A stretch of 5,576 nucleotides of DNA, taken from Bacteroidota bacterium (lineage in GTDB: Bacteria > Bacteroidota > Bacteroidia > Flavobacteriales > Flavobacteriaceae). Numbering within the stretch: position 1 is the first letter of the stretch; each line of letters begins with the position of its first letter. Positions 1 through 5,576 of this stretch are shown here, one piece after another. Where the stretch lies: NCBI GenBank assembly GCA_023386255.1, contig JAEWKB010000266.1, forward strand, positions 1 through 5,576. Reading direction: 5' to 3'. Made by a program: the position numbers and the translations under genes. The notes beneath the pieces are model-generated. The model searched no databases. It was not told where the DNA came from and saw only the letters and a program-made list of their open reading frames with translations.

Positions 1-1
1 G

Positions 2-838
2 ACTGATGCCCAGAAATTCTTCGGGGTTGGTAAAGAACACGAAGAGAAGCACTGGATGGCACTTATAAGGCAGGTACTTGTAGAAGGCCTTTTGTCTAAA
101 GATATTGAATCTTACGGAGTTCTGAAGCTGACTGAGAAAGGGGAGGAGTTTATAAAGAATCCTGAATCGTTCATGATGAGCGAGGACCATGATTATAACG
201 AAACTGAAGATGAAACCGTGGTTACGGCGTCGAAATCAAGCGGTACTGCCGATGAGGCGCTGATGAACATGCTGCGTGACCTTCGGAAGAAAGTGGCCAA
301 GAAACTTGGGGTACCGCCATTTGTGGTATTCCAGGACCCGTCGCTTGAGGACATGGCGCTAAAATACCCTATAAGCCTCGATGAGCTGGGCAATGTTCAT
401 GGTGTAGGCGAGGGCAAGGCAAAAAAATACGGTAAAGACTTCGTAGAGCTTATAGCGCGTTATGTGGAGGATAATGATATTGTAAGGCCGGATGACCTGG
501 TGGTGAAATCAACAGGGGCTAATTCAGGGCTGAAGCTGTACATTATCCAGAACATTGACCGTAAGTTGCCGCTTAATGATATTGCCAAAGCCAAAGGCCT
601 TGATATGGATGCTTTACTGAAAGAAATGGAGCAGATTGTATACAGCGGCACCAAGCTGAACATTAAGTACTGGATTGACGAGATACTGGATGAGGACCAG
701 CAGGAGGAGATACATGATTACTACATGGAATCAGAATCAGATAACATAAAGGATGCGCTCAAAGAATTTGACGGCGATTATGATACCGAAGAGCTTAGGC
801 TTATGCGCATAAAATTTATTAGTGAGGTAGCGAATTAA
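2..838 (+). CDS. recQ: ATP-dependent DNA helicase RecQ, C-terminal part (5' truncated by window)
   Basis: RecQ is a 3'-5' DNA helicase acting in recombinational repair and replication-fork processing in the cytoplasm. Only the last 278 residues are present. The frame is open from base 2, so the ATG at 56 is an internal Met (residue 19 here), not the start. Residues 1 to about 55 match the end of the RQC winged helix (GVGK..., then HWMALIRQ and VEGLL, then LTEKG). An acidic linker follows, then an HRDC domain at about 88-158 (LRDLRKKVAKKLGVPP, later VHGVGEGKAKKYG), which binds nucleic acid. Residues about 168-278 form the helical, HTH-like acidic extension common in Bacteroidota RecQ. The ATPase and zinc-binding regions lie upstream, outside the window. 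The gene ends in TAA and is followed by a hairpin terminator. Identity as RecQ is secure from the RQC-HRDC order; the exact role of the tail is inference. Confidence 0.93.
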   Translation, partial: TDAQKFFGVGKEHEEKHWMALIRQVLVEGLLSKDIESYGVLKLTEKGEEFIKNPESFMMSEDHDYNETEDETVVTASKSSGTADEALMNMLRDLRKKVAKKLGVPPFVVFQDPSLEDMALKYPISLDELGNVHGVGEGKAKKYGKDFVELIARYVEDNDIVRPDDLVVKSTGANSGLKLYIIQNIDRKLPLNDIAKAKGLDMDALLKEMEQIVYSGTKLNIKYWIDEILDEDQQEEIHDYYMESESDNIKDALKEFDGDYDTEELRLMRIKFISEVAN

Positions 839-864
839 GTTTTAGTCGTAGTTAATCAACAAGT

Positions 865-901
865 AAAAAAGTCTCAGAATTAGAAGTGCTGAGACTTTTT
901 T
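865..901. terminator. Bidirectional Rho-independent terminator between recQ and the convergent small gene
   Basis: A perfect 13-bp inverted repeat (865-877 with 889-901) encloses an 11-base loop. The core stem is GTCTCAG/CTGAGAC. It is flanked by six A on the left and six T on the right, so a transcript from either strand ends in a U run after a stable stem. It lies 26 bases after the recQ stop and about 40 bases past the stop of the minus-strand gene, which suits a shared terminator. The structure is read directly; termination in vivo is inferred. Confidence 0.9.
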
Positions 902-940
902 ATTATAAACTATTAACTTGACACTGCGACTGAAAACTGT

Positions 941-1174
941 CTACTGGTAAATCTCTCCCCGGTGCGGCTTCAGCGCATCCCTTACCTGTATCATATGTTC
1001 GTCGGTTACAACCATCCAGGCTGTGGCATACATATCATTAATTATATCAAAGCCCGTAATGTTTAGTGGCAGTTTCTCTATAGCAATGTATTCTTTAAGG
1101 TGAATTTCATGGTGCTCAGCGGTTTTGGCTGCGGCAGGCCCACGAAAATCCCATATTAGCTTTATTTTTCGCAT
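941..1174 (-). CDS. Conserved small protein of unknown function (77 aa)
   Basis: A 77-residue soluble protein on the minus strand, ATG at 1174 down to TAG at 941. It has no signal peptide or membrane segment. Features seen: an N-terminal strand-like KIKLIW followed by DFRGPAAAKTAEHHEIHLKEY, with a His pair and a third His (residues 21, 22, 25), a middle INDMYATAWMVV hydrophobic strand, and a C-terminal DALKPHRGEIY. The alternating pattern suggests a small alpha/beta fold. From memory, similar short proteins occur as hypothetical genes in Flavobacteria; I cannot name a family. It converges on recQ and shares its terminator, and diverges from the DUF2891 gene. The ordered charge pattern and the terminator at its 3' end argue that it is a real gene. 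Its TAG stop also shows that TAG is used as an ordinary stop near the interrupted gene downstream. Confidence 0.75.
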   Translation of the reverse strand: MRKIKLIWDFRGPAAAKTAEHHEIHLKEYIAIEKLPLNITGFDIINDMYATAWMVVTDEHMIQVRDALKPHRGEIYQ

Positions 1175-1176
1175 TT

Positions 1177-1214
1177 AAAGTTTTTAAAGTTGTAAAGTTA
1201 AAAGTTTTAAAGTT
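1177..1214. repeat. Degenerate AAAGTT direct repeats in divergent promoter region
   Basis: Five copies of AAAGTT begin at 1177, 1186, 1194, 1201 and 1209, spaced 9, 8, 7 and 8 bases apart with A/T filler. They sit directly upstream of the minus-strand small gene (start at 1174) and about 40 bases before the DUF2891 start. Read on the minus strand each unit is AACTTT, and the one at 1193-1200 gives TAACTTTA, one base off the TAnnTTTG -7 element. The array may therefore hold that gene's promoter. The repeat is seen directly; the promoter role is inference. Confidence 0.6.
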
Positions 1215-1233
1215 CATCAGCCTTCAATTTTAT

Positions 1234-1241
1234 TACTTTTG
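1234..1241 (+). promoter_or_regulatory. Bacteroidota -7 promoter element for the DUF2891 gene
   Basis: TACTTTTG matches the TAnnTTTG -7 consensus exactly and ends 15 bases before the ATG at 1257, which implies a very short leader. No clear TTTG -33 element is seen at the expected distance upstream. This position decides the start: the TTG codon at 1239-1241 lies inside the element and so cannot be the initiator if the element is used. Confidence 0.6.
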
Positions 1242-1256
1242 AGGAAACACATCTTC

Positions 1257-2321
1257 ATGAAATACTTTATTTTCTTCTTTATAAGTACATTTGCCTTTTC
1301 ACAGGAGCTTACCCTGCAGCAGGCCAATAAACTGGCTGCGCTCCCTATAAAATGCCTGCAGCAGGAGTATCCTAACAAGCTTGGGCAGCTGTTGGCAGAT
1401 TCAACCGAAATAGCCTCGCCCAAAAAGCTGCACCCTGCCTTTTACGGCTGTTTCGATTGGCATTCGTCAGTTCACGGGCACTGGAGCCTGGTGTATCTGC
1501 TTAAGAAATTCCCTAACCTGGAAAACAGGCAGGAGATTATCAGGAAACTGCAGGTGAATTTATCCAATGAAAATATATTGCAGGAGGTAACTTACCTGAG
1601 CAAAAGCCACGAAAAAAGCTTTGAGCGTACCTACGGTTGGGCCTGGGTATTAAGGCTCCAGCAGGAGTTGGATACATATAATGAGCCTTTTGCAAAACAA
1701 CTGGGGGCAAATCTTCAGCCACTGACAAACCTGCTGGTACAGCGCTATATTGAGTTCCTGCCAAAGCTTAATTATGCTTTGCGGAACGGCACACATACCA
1801 ATACTGCCTTCGGCTTAAATCTGGCGTGGGATTATGCAGTACATGCAAAACATGTCGGTCTACAGGAAAGTATTAAAATAAATGCGTTACGCTTGTTTAA
1901 AAACGACATAGACTGCCCCTTCAATTGGGAGCCCAGCGGTACTGATTTCCTTTCGCCCTGCATGGAAGAAATCGGGATTATGCAGCGCGTTATGCCAAAA
2001 GCTGGATTCTTAAAATGGCTTAAGGATTTTGCCCCTGCACTGTTCAACAAGAAGTTCAGGTGGGAGCCTGGCAAAGTTAGTGACAGGACAGACGGCCACC
2101 TCGTTCATCTTGATGGACTTAACTTCAGCCGGGCTTGGAATTTTTATGCACTGGTAAAAGCTCATCCAAAAGAACTGGGCCACTTGAAAGCTTTAGCCGA
2201 TGCACATATGCAATTTTCGCTACCTGCTATTACGGATGGCAATTATGAAGGGGAACACTGGCTGGCATCATTCGCATTATATGCTTTTGAGGCAGCCCCC
2301 CAGCCCCCAAAGGGGGAGTAA
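1257..2321 (+). CDS. Exported DUF2891 family protein
   Basis: Predicted 354 residues from the ATG at 1257. An in-frame TTG at 1239 would add six residues but falls in the promoter. Residues 1-15 (MKYFIFFFISTFAFS) are a signal peptide with likely cleavage before QEL, so the product is probably periplasmic or otherwise extracytoplasmic. The mature protein carries motifs I associate with DUF2891: HPAFYGCFDWHSSVHGHW at 59-76, YGWAW at 126-130, NGTHTNTAFGL at 177-187, EPSGTDFLSPC at 225-235, HLDGLNFSRAW at 284-294 and GEHWLASFA at 332-340. Repeated helices with clustered Trp, His, Asp and Glu suggest an alpha/alpha-toroid-like fold, perhaps a carbohydrate-active enzyme, but that is inference; the family's function is unknown to me. 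The last ten residues (EAAPQPPKGE) are atypical and are encoded by a GC-rich repeat. Transcribed alone from its own promoter. Confidence 0.85.
   Translation: MKYFIFFFISTFAFSQELTLQQANKLAALPIKCLQQEYPNKLGQLLADSTEIASPKKLHPAFYGCFDWHSSVHGHWSLVYLLKKFPNLENRQEIIRKLQVNLSNENILQEVTYLSKSHEKSFERTYGWAWVLRLQQELDTYNEPFAKQLGANLQPLTNLLVQRYIEFLPKLNYALRNGTHTNTAFGLNLAWDYAVHAKHVGLQESIKINALRLFKNDIDCPFNWEPSGTDFLSPCMEEIGIMQRVMPKAGFLKWLKDFAPALFNKKFRWEPGKVSDRTDGHLVHLDGLNFSRAWNFYALVKAHPKELGHLKALADAHMQFSLPAITDGNYEGEHWLASFALYAFEAAPQPPKGE
2295..2318. repeat. GC-rich C5-AAA-G5 palindromic repeat overlapping the DUF2891 stop end
   Basis: A run of six C (2296-2301), then CAG-type spacer, then CCCCC-AAA-GGGGG (2304-2316) stands out against AT-rich surroundings. 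The C5/G5 arms form a 5-bp GC hairpin with a 3-base loop. From memory, very similar GC-rich strings recur between genes in Flavobacteria. Here it supplies the final codons (APQPPKGE) of the DUF2891 gene just before its TAA. It could weakly assist termination, though no T run follows. Sequence is direct; repeat-family membership is from memory. Confidence 0.55.
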
Positions 2322-2347
2322 TGTCACGCTGAGCCTGTCTAAGCGCC
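2322..2347. repeat. REP-like short dispersed repeat (degenerate copy)
   Basis: TGTCACGCTGAGCCTGTCTA followed by AGCGCC resembles the widespread intergenic element whose usual core is GCTGAGCTTGTCGAAGC, with two differences in the core. CGCT (2327-2330) pairs with AGCG (2342-2345), giving a weak hairpin. It lies directly after the DUF2891 stop and abuts the GC-rich repeat. The resemblance is from memory of bacterial genomes and was not tested by a search. Confidence 0.5.
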
Positions 2348-2377
2348 AATAATGAATAAAAAATAATCAATATTCCT

Positions 2378-2385
2378 TACTTTTG
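2378..2385 (+). promoter_or_regulatory. Bacteroidota -7 promoter element for the flavoprotein gene
   Basis: TACTTTTG fits TAnnTTTG and ends four bases before the ATG at 2390. If used, the transcript would be leaderless or nearly so, a layout frequent in Flavobacteria. No convincing TTTG -33 box is visible in the A/T-rich stretch upstream. Confidence 0.6.
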
Positions 2386-2389
2386 CGGC

Positions 2390-3943
2390 ATGCCAAGAGA
2401 ACTCCAGATACAGGTAGCCCCTGAGGTTGCCGCACAAATGCCACTACTTATTAACCATGTTGCTAAACTCATGCAGGTTAAGCCTGAAGAGATACAGCAT
2501 GTGGCTATACTTAAACGCTCTATAGATGCAAGGCAGAAGGCGGTAAAAATAAACCTGAAGGTGGCGGTGTACCGGAATGAAGGATATGAAGATTCTCCTT
2601 TGCAATTACCCAACTATAAGGATGTGTCGAACGCACGCGAAGTAATTGTAGTTGGGGCAGGCCCTGCGGGATTATTTGCGGCGTTACAGCTTATTGAACT
2701 GGGTTTAAAACCTATTGTCTTGGAGCGTGGCAAAGACGTGCAGGAGCGACGTCGCGACCTCAAGGCGATTAACCGTGATCATATTGTAAATGAAGATTCA
2801 AACTACTGCTACGGCGAAGGTGGGGCAGGTACGTATTCGGATGGAAAATTGTACACACGATCTAAAAAACGTGGTGATGTCGACAGGATACTTAGGCTAT
2901 TTGTAGCTTTTGGCGCTTCGCCTGACATACTTGTGGAAGCTCATCCGCATATAGGTACCAACAAGCTGCCGAAGATCATTAAAGCCATGCGTGAGAAGAT
3001 CATTGAGTTTGGCGGAAAGGTTCTTTTTGATACCAAAGTTGTTGATATCCTGGTTAAGGATAATGCTGTACAAGGTGTTGTTACACAAAATAATGATGTA
3101 ATAAGTGCGAAGCAGGTAATACTGGCTACAGGCCACTCAGCCCGTGATATATTTGAACTGCTGGACAGGAAGAAAGTATACATCGAAGCCAAACCCTTTG
3201 CCCTTGGCGTTCGTGCCGAGCATCCGCAAAGCCTGATAGACAGCATACAGTACAGCTGCGGGTTTGACGGCAGGGGCGAGTTTTTGCCGCCCGCGCCTTA
3301 CGCTATTGTATAGCAGGTAAACGGCAGGGGTATGTACTCGTTTTGCATGTGCCCGGGCGGCGTTATCGCACCGTGCGCTACCAGTCCGGGTGAGGTGGTA
3401 ACCAACGGTTGGTCACCTTCTAAGCGCGATCAGGAGACAGCTAACTCAGGCATCGTGGTTGAGCTAAAACTGGAAGATTTTAAACCCTTTGCCAAATATG
3501 GTGCGCTGGCAGGAATGGAGTTCCAAAAAGCCATAGAACAACAAGCCTGGCGCATGGCAGGTGAAACCCAGCGCGTGCCGGCACAGCGAATGGTTGATTT
3601 TACGCAAAGTAAAATATCTACTGATATACCTAAAACATCATACGTACCGGGAACTACTTCGGTAGAGTTAGGCACCGTTTTCCCCGGTTTTATTACCCAA
3701 ACACTCAGGCAAGGATTTGTTGAGTTCGGTAAGTCTATGCGTGGCTATTTAACCAATGAAGCCATATTGCATGCGCCGGAATCCAGGACATCATCGCCCG
3801 TACGCATACCACGTGACCCTGAAACACTGCAGCACGTGCAGGTAAAAGGGCTTTACCCTTGCGGTGAAGGGGCAGGTTATGCAGGCGGTATCATTTCGGC
3901 TGCAATTGACGGCGAAAAGTGTGCTCTAAAGTGTGTGGAGTAA
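2390..3943 (+). pseudogene. COG2509-type FAD-dependent dehydrogenase interrupted by an in-frame TAG
   Basis: A cytoplasmic flavoprotein of the uncharacterised FAD-dependent dehydrogenase group; substrate unknown. The reading frame spans 517 codons, about full family length, but codon 308 (3311-3313) is TAG. The upstream part (307 aa) has an N-terminal basic/acidic domain of about 80 residues, the FAD dinucleotide-binding motif GAGPAG at 89-94 with the ribose-binding acidic residue E112, the family signature YGEGGAGTYSDGKL at 141-154, and ATGHS at 246-250. The downstream part, in the same frame, continues with QVNGRG, MYSFCMCPGG at 315-324, NGWSPSKR and the C-terminal FAD-contacting GEGAGYAGGIISAAIDG near 492-508. 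No other stop, frameshift or deletion is seen. The 307-residue product would lack the C-terminal FAD contacts and is unlikely to be active. An ATG at 3332 is an internal family Met, not a natural start. Called a pseudogene provisionally: a sequence error or readthrough is possible. Confidence 0.85.
3311..3313 (+). other. Premature in-frame TAG stop (codon 308 of the flavoprotein gene)
   Basis: The codon sits between PYAIV and QVNGRG, just before the conserved MYSFCMCPGG motif. The reading frame is the same on both sides, so one substitution restores a 517-residue protein. CAG, AAG or GAG to TAG are the simplest origins; the sequence cannot tell which. The following context is TAG CAG GTA. Confidence 0.9.
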
Positions 3944-3979
3944 TATCTATTATTTTAATTTGCTGTGACTAAAACTATT

Positions 3980-4001
3980 AACAATTGTCGAACTGATTGT
4001 T
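3980..4001. promoter_or_regulatory. Possible operator dyad overlapping the -33 region of the TetR-fold/UbiB operon
   Basis: AACAAT (3980-3985) and ATTGTT (3996-4001) form a 6-bp inverted repeat separated by ten bases. The left arm overlaps a perfect 8-bp palindrome ACAATTGT (3981-3988). The right arm overlaps the TTG that would serve as -33 element for the promoter at 4016-4023. The placement would suit autoregulation by the TetR-fold product, but short AT-rich dyads arise by chance, and that protein's recognition helix is unusual. No U run follows, so it is not a clear terminator for the upstream gene. Confidence 0.3.
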
Positions 4002-4015
4002 GCATGGTTTTTGGG

Positions 4016-4023
4016 TAACTTTG
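4016..4023 (+). promoter_or_regulatory. Bacteroidota -7 promoter element for the TetR-fold/UbiB operon
   Basis: TAACTTTG is an exact TAnnTTTG match ending 13 bases before the ATG at 4037. A TTG at 3997-3999 lies 16 bases upstream as a candidate -33 box, slightly close for the usual spacing. It is the only promoter-like site seen before the two downstream genes. Confidence 0.65.
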
Positions 4024-4036
4024 TAGTAAATCTAAA

Positions 4037-4699
4037 ATGATGGCTACAAAAAAGAATTTAATATTAGGAAGATCAGGTATCATCAACGCATACTCTGACT
4101 ACTGCCTTGCACACGGAAAAAGGCCTGTTTCCATTTATAAGTTTGCTAAAGACAACGGAATAGAAGAAGCTTACTTTTATCAGTTTTTCCCTTCGTTTGA
4201 TGTGCTGGAACAGCAGTATTTTGCTGAAATGTTTCAACACACTATTGATGCACTTGAAAAATCACCCGCGTATCCTGATTATTCGGGTACAGAGAAAATT
4301 TCTGCTTTCTATTTTACCTTTTTTGAACTTGCTACTGCAAACCGCAGCTTTATACTGTTTGCGCTTGAAGAAGGCGGGCACAGGTTTAGGAATCTTGTTA
4401 AACTGAAAGAACTCCGCAAAGAGTTTATTTCTTATGCAGGAAAGGTACTTGAAAAGCCATTGAAACTGGAAGGACATAGAGCAGGTAAGCTCCAGGATAA
4501 AGCACTTAGCGAAGGAGCGTGGATGCAATTTCTGTCCATTTTTAAATTTTGGATGGAAGATAAATCTGCAGGATTTGAGAAAACAGATATTTTCATTGAG
4601 AAGTCTGTCAAAGCTTCAGCCGACCTTGTATACAACAGTCCGCTACAAAGCCTGTTCGACCTGGGCAAATTTGTTTGGAAAGAAAAATTTACCGCTTAA
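4037..4699 (+). CDS. TetR-fold protein with degenerate DNA-binding helix, operon partner of UbiB-like kinase
   Basis: 220 residues, starting at the first of two adjacent ATGs (4037 or 4040). Residues about 12-60 align with a TetR N-terminal domain: helix 1 GIINAYSDYCLAHGKRP, then SIYKFAKDNGIEEAYFYQFF with the typical F/Y-x-F turn and the following helix SFDVLEQQYF. The recognition-helix part (IEEAYFYQ) is acidic and aromatic where DNA-binding members usually have S-K-G-T-L-Y, so DNA binding is doubtful. Residues about 80-220 are all-helical and resemble a TetR-like C-terminal ligand or dimer domain, with an aromatic-rich segment (FYFTFFELA, FILFALEEGG). The next gene starts two bases after this stop, so the two are very probably co-transcribed and functionally linked. 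Options are a repressor of its own operon or a TetR-fold lipid-binding protein that works with the kinase, as COQ9 is to COQ8. TetR fold is likely; role is open. Confidence 0.8.
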   Translation: MMATKKNLILGRSGIINAYSDYCLAHGKRPVSIYKFAKDNGIEEAYFYQFFPSFDVLEQQYFAEMFQHTIDALEKSPAYPDYSGTEKISAFYFTFFELATANRSFILFALEEGGHRFRNLVKLKELRKEFISYAGKVLEKPLKLEGHRAGKLQDKALSEGAWMQFLSIFKFWMEDKSAGFEKTDIFIEKSVKASADLVYNSPLQSLFDLGKFVWKEKFTA

Positions 4700-4701
4700 T
4701 A

Positions 4702-5576
4702 ATGAAAAGATTAGATTCAATTCCCACCAATAAGATTGACAGAGTAACAAAACTTGTTACAACAGGAGTGAAGGTAGGGGGGAATTATTTAAAATATTAT
4801 GGTAAGAAAATGGCTAACCCAGAGCTTACCAAAGATGAACTTCATACCGAAAATGCCGCTGATATTTACGATGGTTTGAAAGAACTTAAAGGCAGTGCCC
4901 TTAAGGTTGCGCAAATGCTAAGCATGGAAAAGAACCTGCTCCCTCAGTCTTATGTAGATAAATTTTCGCTTAGCCAGTTTTCTGTACCGCCGCTTTCGGC
5001 GCCGCTGGTTATGAAAACGTTTAAAAAATACTTTGGTTGCGAGCCGCATGTTTTGTTTGATGAATTTTCGCCTGACTCGGTAAATGCTGCCAGCATAGGC
5101 CAGGTACATAAGGCAAAGAAAGACGGGAAGGAGCTCGCGGTTAAGATACAGTATCCGGGTGTACGGGAAAGCATAAGCACTGATATTGCCATTGTAAAGC
5201 CAATAGCTGTAAGGATGTTTAACCTTCAGGGCACATCTGACGAATATTTTCAGGAGATAGAAGATAAGCTGATGGAGGAGACAGACTACATGCTGGAGAT
5301 GAAGCAGAGTGAGTTTGTAAGGCAGGCCTGCTCCCAAATAGAATACCTGAAGTTCCCGGCGTATTATCCTAAACTATCATGTGAGAAGATAATTACTATG
5401 GACTGGATGAAAGGCATTCATTTATCTGAGTACATAAAGACAGATGCATCACAGGAAGAGCGAAACCGAATTGGGCAGGCGCTGTTCAATTTTTACATGT
5501 ACCAGATACATAAGTTACGATATTTTCATGCTGATCCACATCCGGGTAACTTCCTTGTAGATGATAAAGGTAATTT
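4702..5576 (+). CDS. ABC1/AarF/UbiB family atypical kinase (3' truncated by window)
   Basis: The frame is open from ATG 4702 to the window end, giving 291 residues plus part of a codon. Members are protein-kinase-like ATPases linked to isoprenoid-quinone and membrane lipid metabolism. Visible motifs, in order: the family-specific KGSALKVAQ at 63-71, the nucleotide-binding loop NAASIGQVH at 128-136, the ATP-binding Lys148 in AVKIQYPG, the acidic EETD at 192-195 and the catalytic loop HADPHPGN at 276-283 with Asp278 and Asn283. The metal-binding DFG region and the C-terminus are outside. No signal peptide or membrane segment is seen in this part. The usual family KxGQ is KVAQ here. Start chosen because it is the first ATG and lies two bases after the TetR-fold stop. 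Since these bacteria generally use menaquinone, a role in ubiquinone synthesis is unlikely; quinone or lipid homeostasis is inferred. Confidence 0.92.
   Translation, partial: MKRLDSIPTNKIDRVTKLVTTGVKVGGNYLKYYGKKMANPELTKDELHTENAADIYDGLKELKGSALKVAQMLSMEKNLLPQSYVDKFSLSQFSVPPLSAPLVMKTFKKYFGCEPHVLFDEFSPDSVNAASIGQVHKAKKDGKELAVKIQYPGVRESISTDIAIVKPIAVRMFNLQGTSDEYFQEIEDKLMEETDYMLEMKQSEFVRQACSQIEYLKFPAYYPKLSCEKIITMDWMKGIHLSEYIKTDASQEERNRIGQALFNFYMYQIHKLRYFHADPHPGNFLVDDKGN

Noticed and set aside
1239..1256. TTG start giving a six-residue longer DUF2891 protein
   Set aside because: The TTG is part of the TACTTTTG promoter element, and the ATG at 1257 gives a clean signal peptide.
2941..3246. 101-aa open frame on the minus strand
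   Set aside because: Antisense to the conserved flavoprotein frame; composition (Ser, Cys, Thr rich) is typical of a shadow frame.
3311..3313. TAG reassigned as a sense codon throughout the genome
   Set aside because: The small gene at 941-1174 appears to end naturally in TAG, and no suppressor tRNA or recoding element is visible here.
3332..3943. A separate 203-aa gene starting at ATG 3332
   Set aside because: It is in the same frame as the upstream flavoprotein part, begins in the middle of a conserved motif (GRG-MYSFCMCPGG) and lacks a promoter of its own.
3944..3975. Terminator after the flavoprotein gene
   Set aside because: The stretch is A/T rich but has no stem of useful length followed by a T run.
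4262..4528. 88-aa open frame on the minus strand (and a 69-aa one at 4197-4406 on the plus strand)
   Set aside because: Both overlap the TetR-fold gene in other frames and show no promoter, motif or plausible composition.
4918..5337. 139-aa open frame on the minus strand
   Set aside because: It lies wholly inside the UbiB-like kinase gene, whose frame carries all family motifs. The antisense product is rich in Arg, Tyr, Leu and Cys with no recognisable domain.

Overview
The window looks like chromosomal DNA from a member of the Bacteroidota, most likely a Flavobacterium-like organism. Three things point there. Coding regions have moderate GC and AT-rich gaps. Three genes are preceded by TAnnTTTG elements, the -7 promoter signature of this phylum, only a few bases from the start codon. 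The protein set (long-tailed RecQ, DUF2891, COG2509 flavoprotein, TetR-fold protein beside a UbiB/ABC1 kinase) fits Flavobacteriia. Family assignments come from motifs recalled from memory; no search was run.

Layout. Positions 2-838 (+) are the 3' end of recQ: the end of the RQC winged helix, the HRDC domain and a C-terminal helical extension. A strong inverted repeat at 865-901, with A-run and T-run flanks, probably terminates both recQ and the convergent small gene at 941-1174 (-), a 77-residue conserved-looking protein of unknown function. A short AT-rich divergent region with five AAAGTT units (1177-1214) leads to 1257-2321 (+), an exported DUF2891-type protein. Its last codons run into a GC-rich C5-AAA-G5 repeat, followed by a second REP-like dyad.

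Positions 2390-3943 (+) encode a full-length COG2509-type FAD-dependent dehydrogenase split by one in-frame TAG (3311-3313). Everything on both sides stays in the same frame and looks conserved. This is the clearest anomaly in the window: a recent nonsense mutation, a sequence error, or readthrough.

Positions 4037-4699 (+) encode a TetR-fold protein with a degenerate recognition helix. Two bases after its stop begins an ABC1/UbiB/AarF atypical kinase (4702 to the window end, truncated). The two look like one operon driven from a TAnnTTTG promoter at 4016-4023, with an operator-like dyad overlapping its -33 region. The pairing resembles, loosely, the eukaryotic COQ9 (TetR fold) and COQ8 (ABC1 kinase) lipid-quinone partners.

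There is no RNA gene, CRISPR array, transposase or prophage gene here, and no gene-free stretch above 300 bases. I found no convincing new multi-gene defence or mobile system; the points worth following are the interrupted flavoprotein gene and the TetR-fold/UbiB pair.
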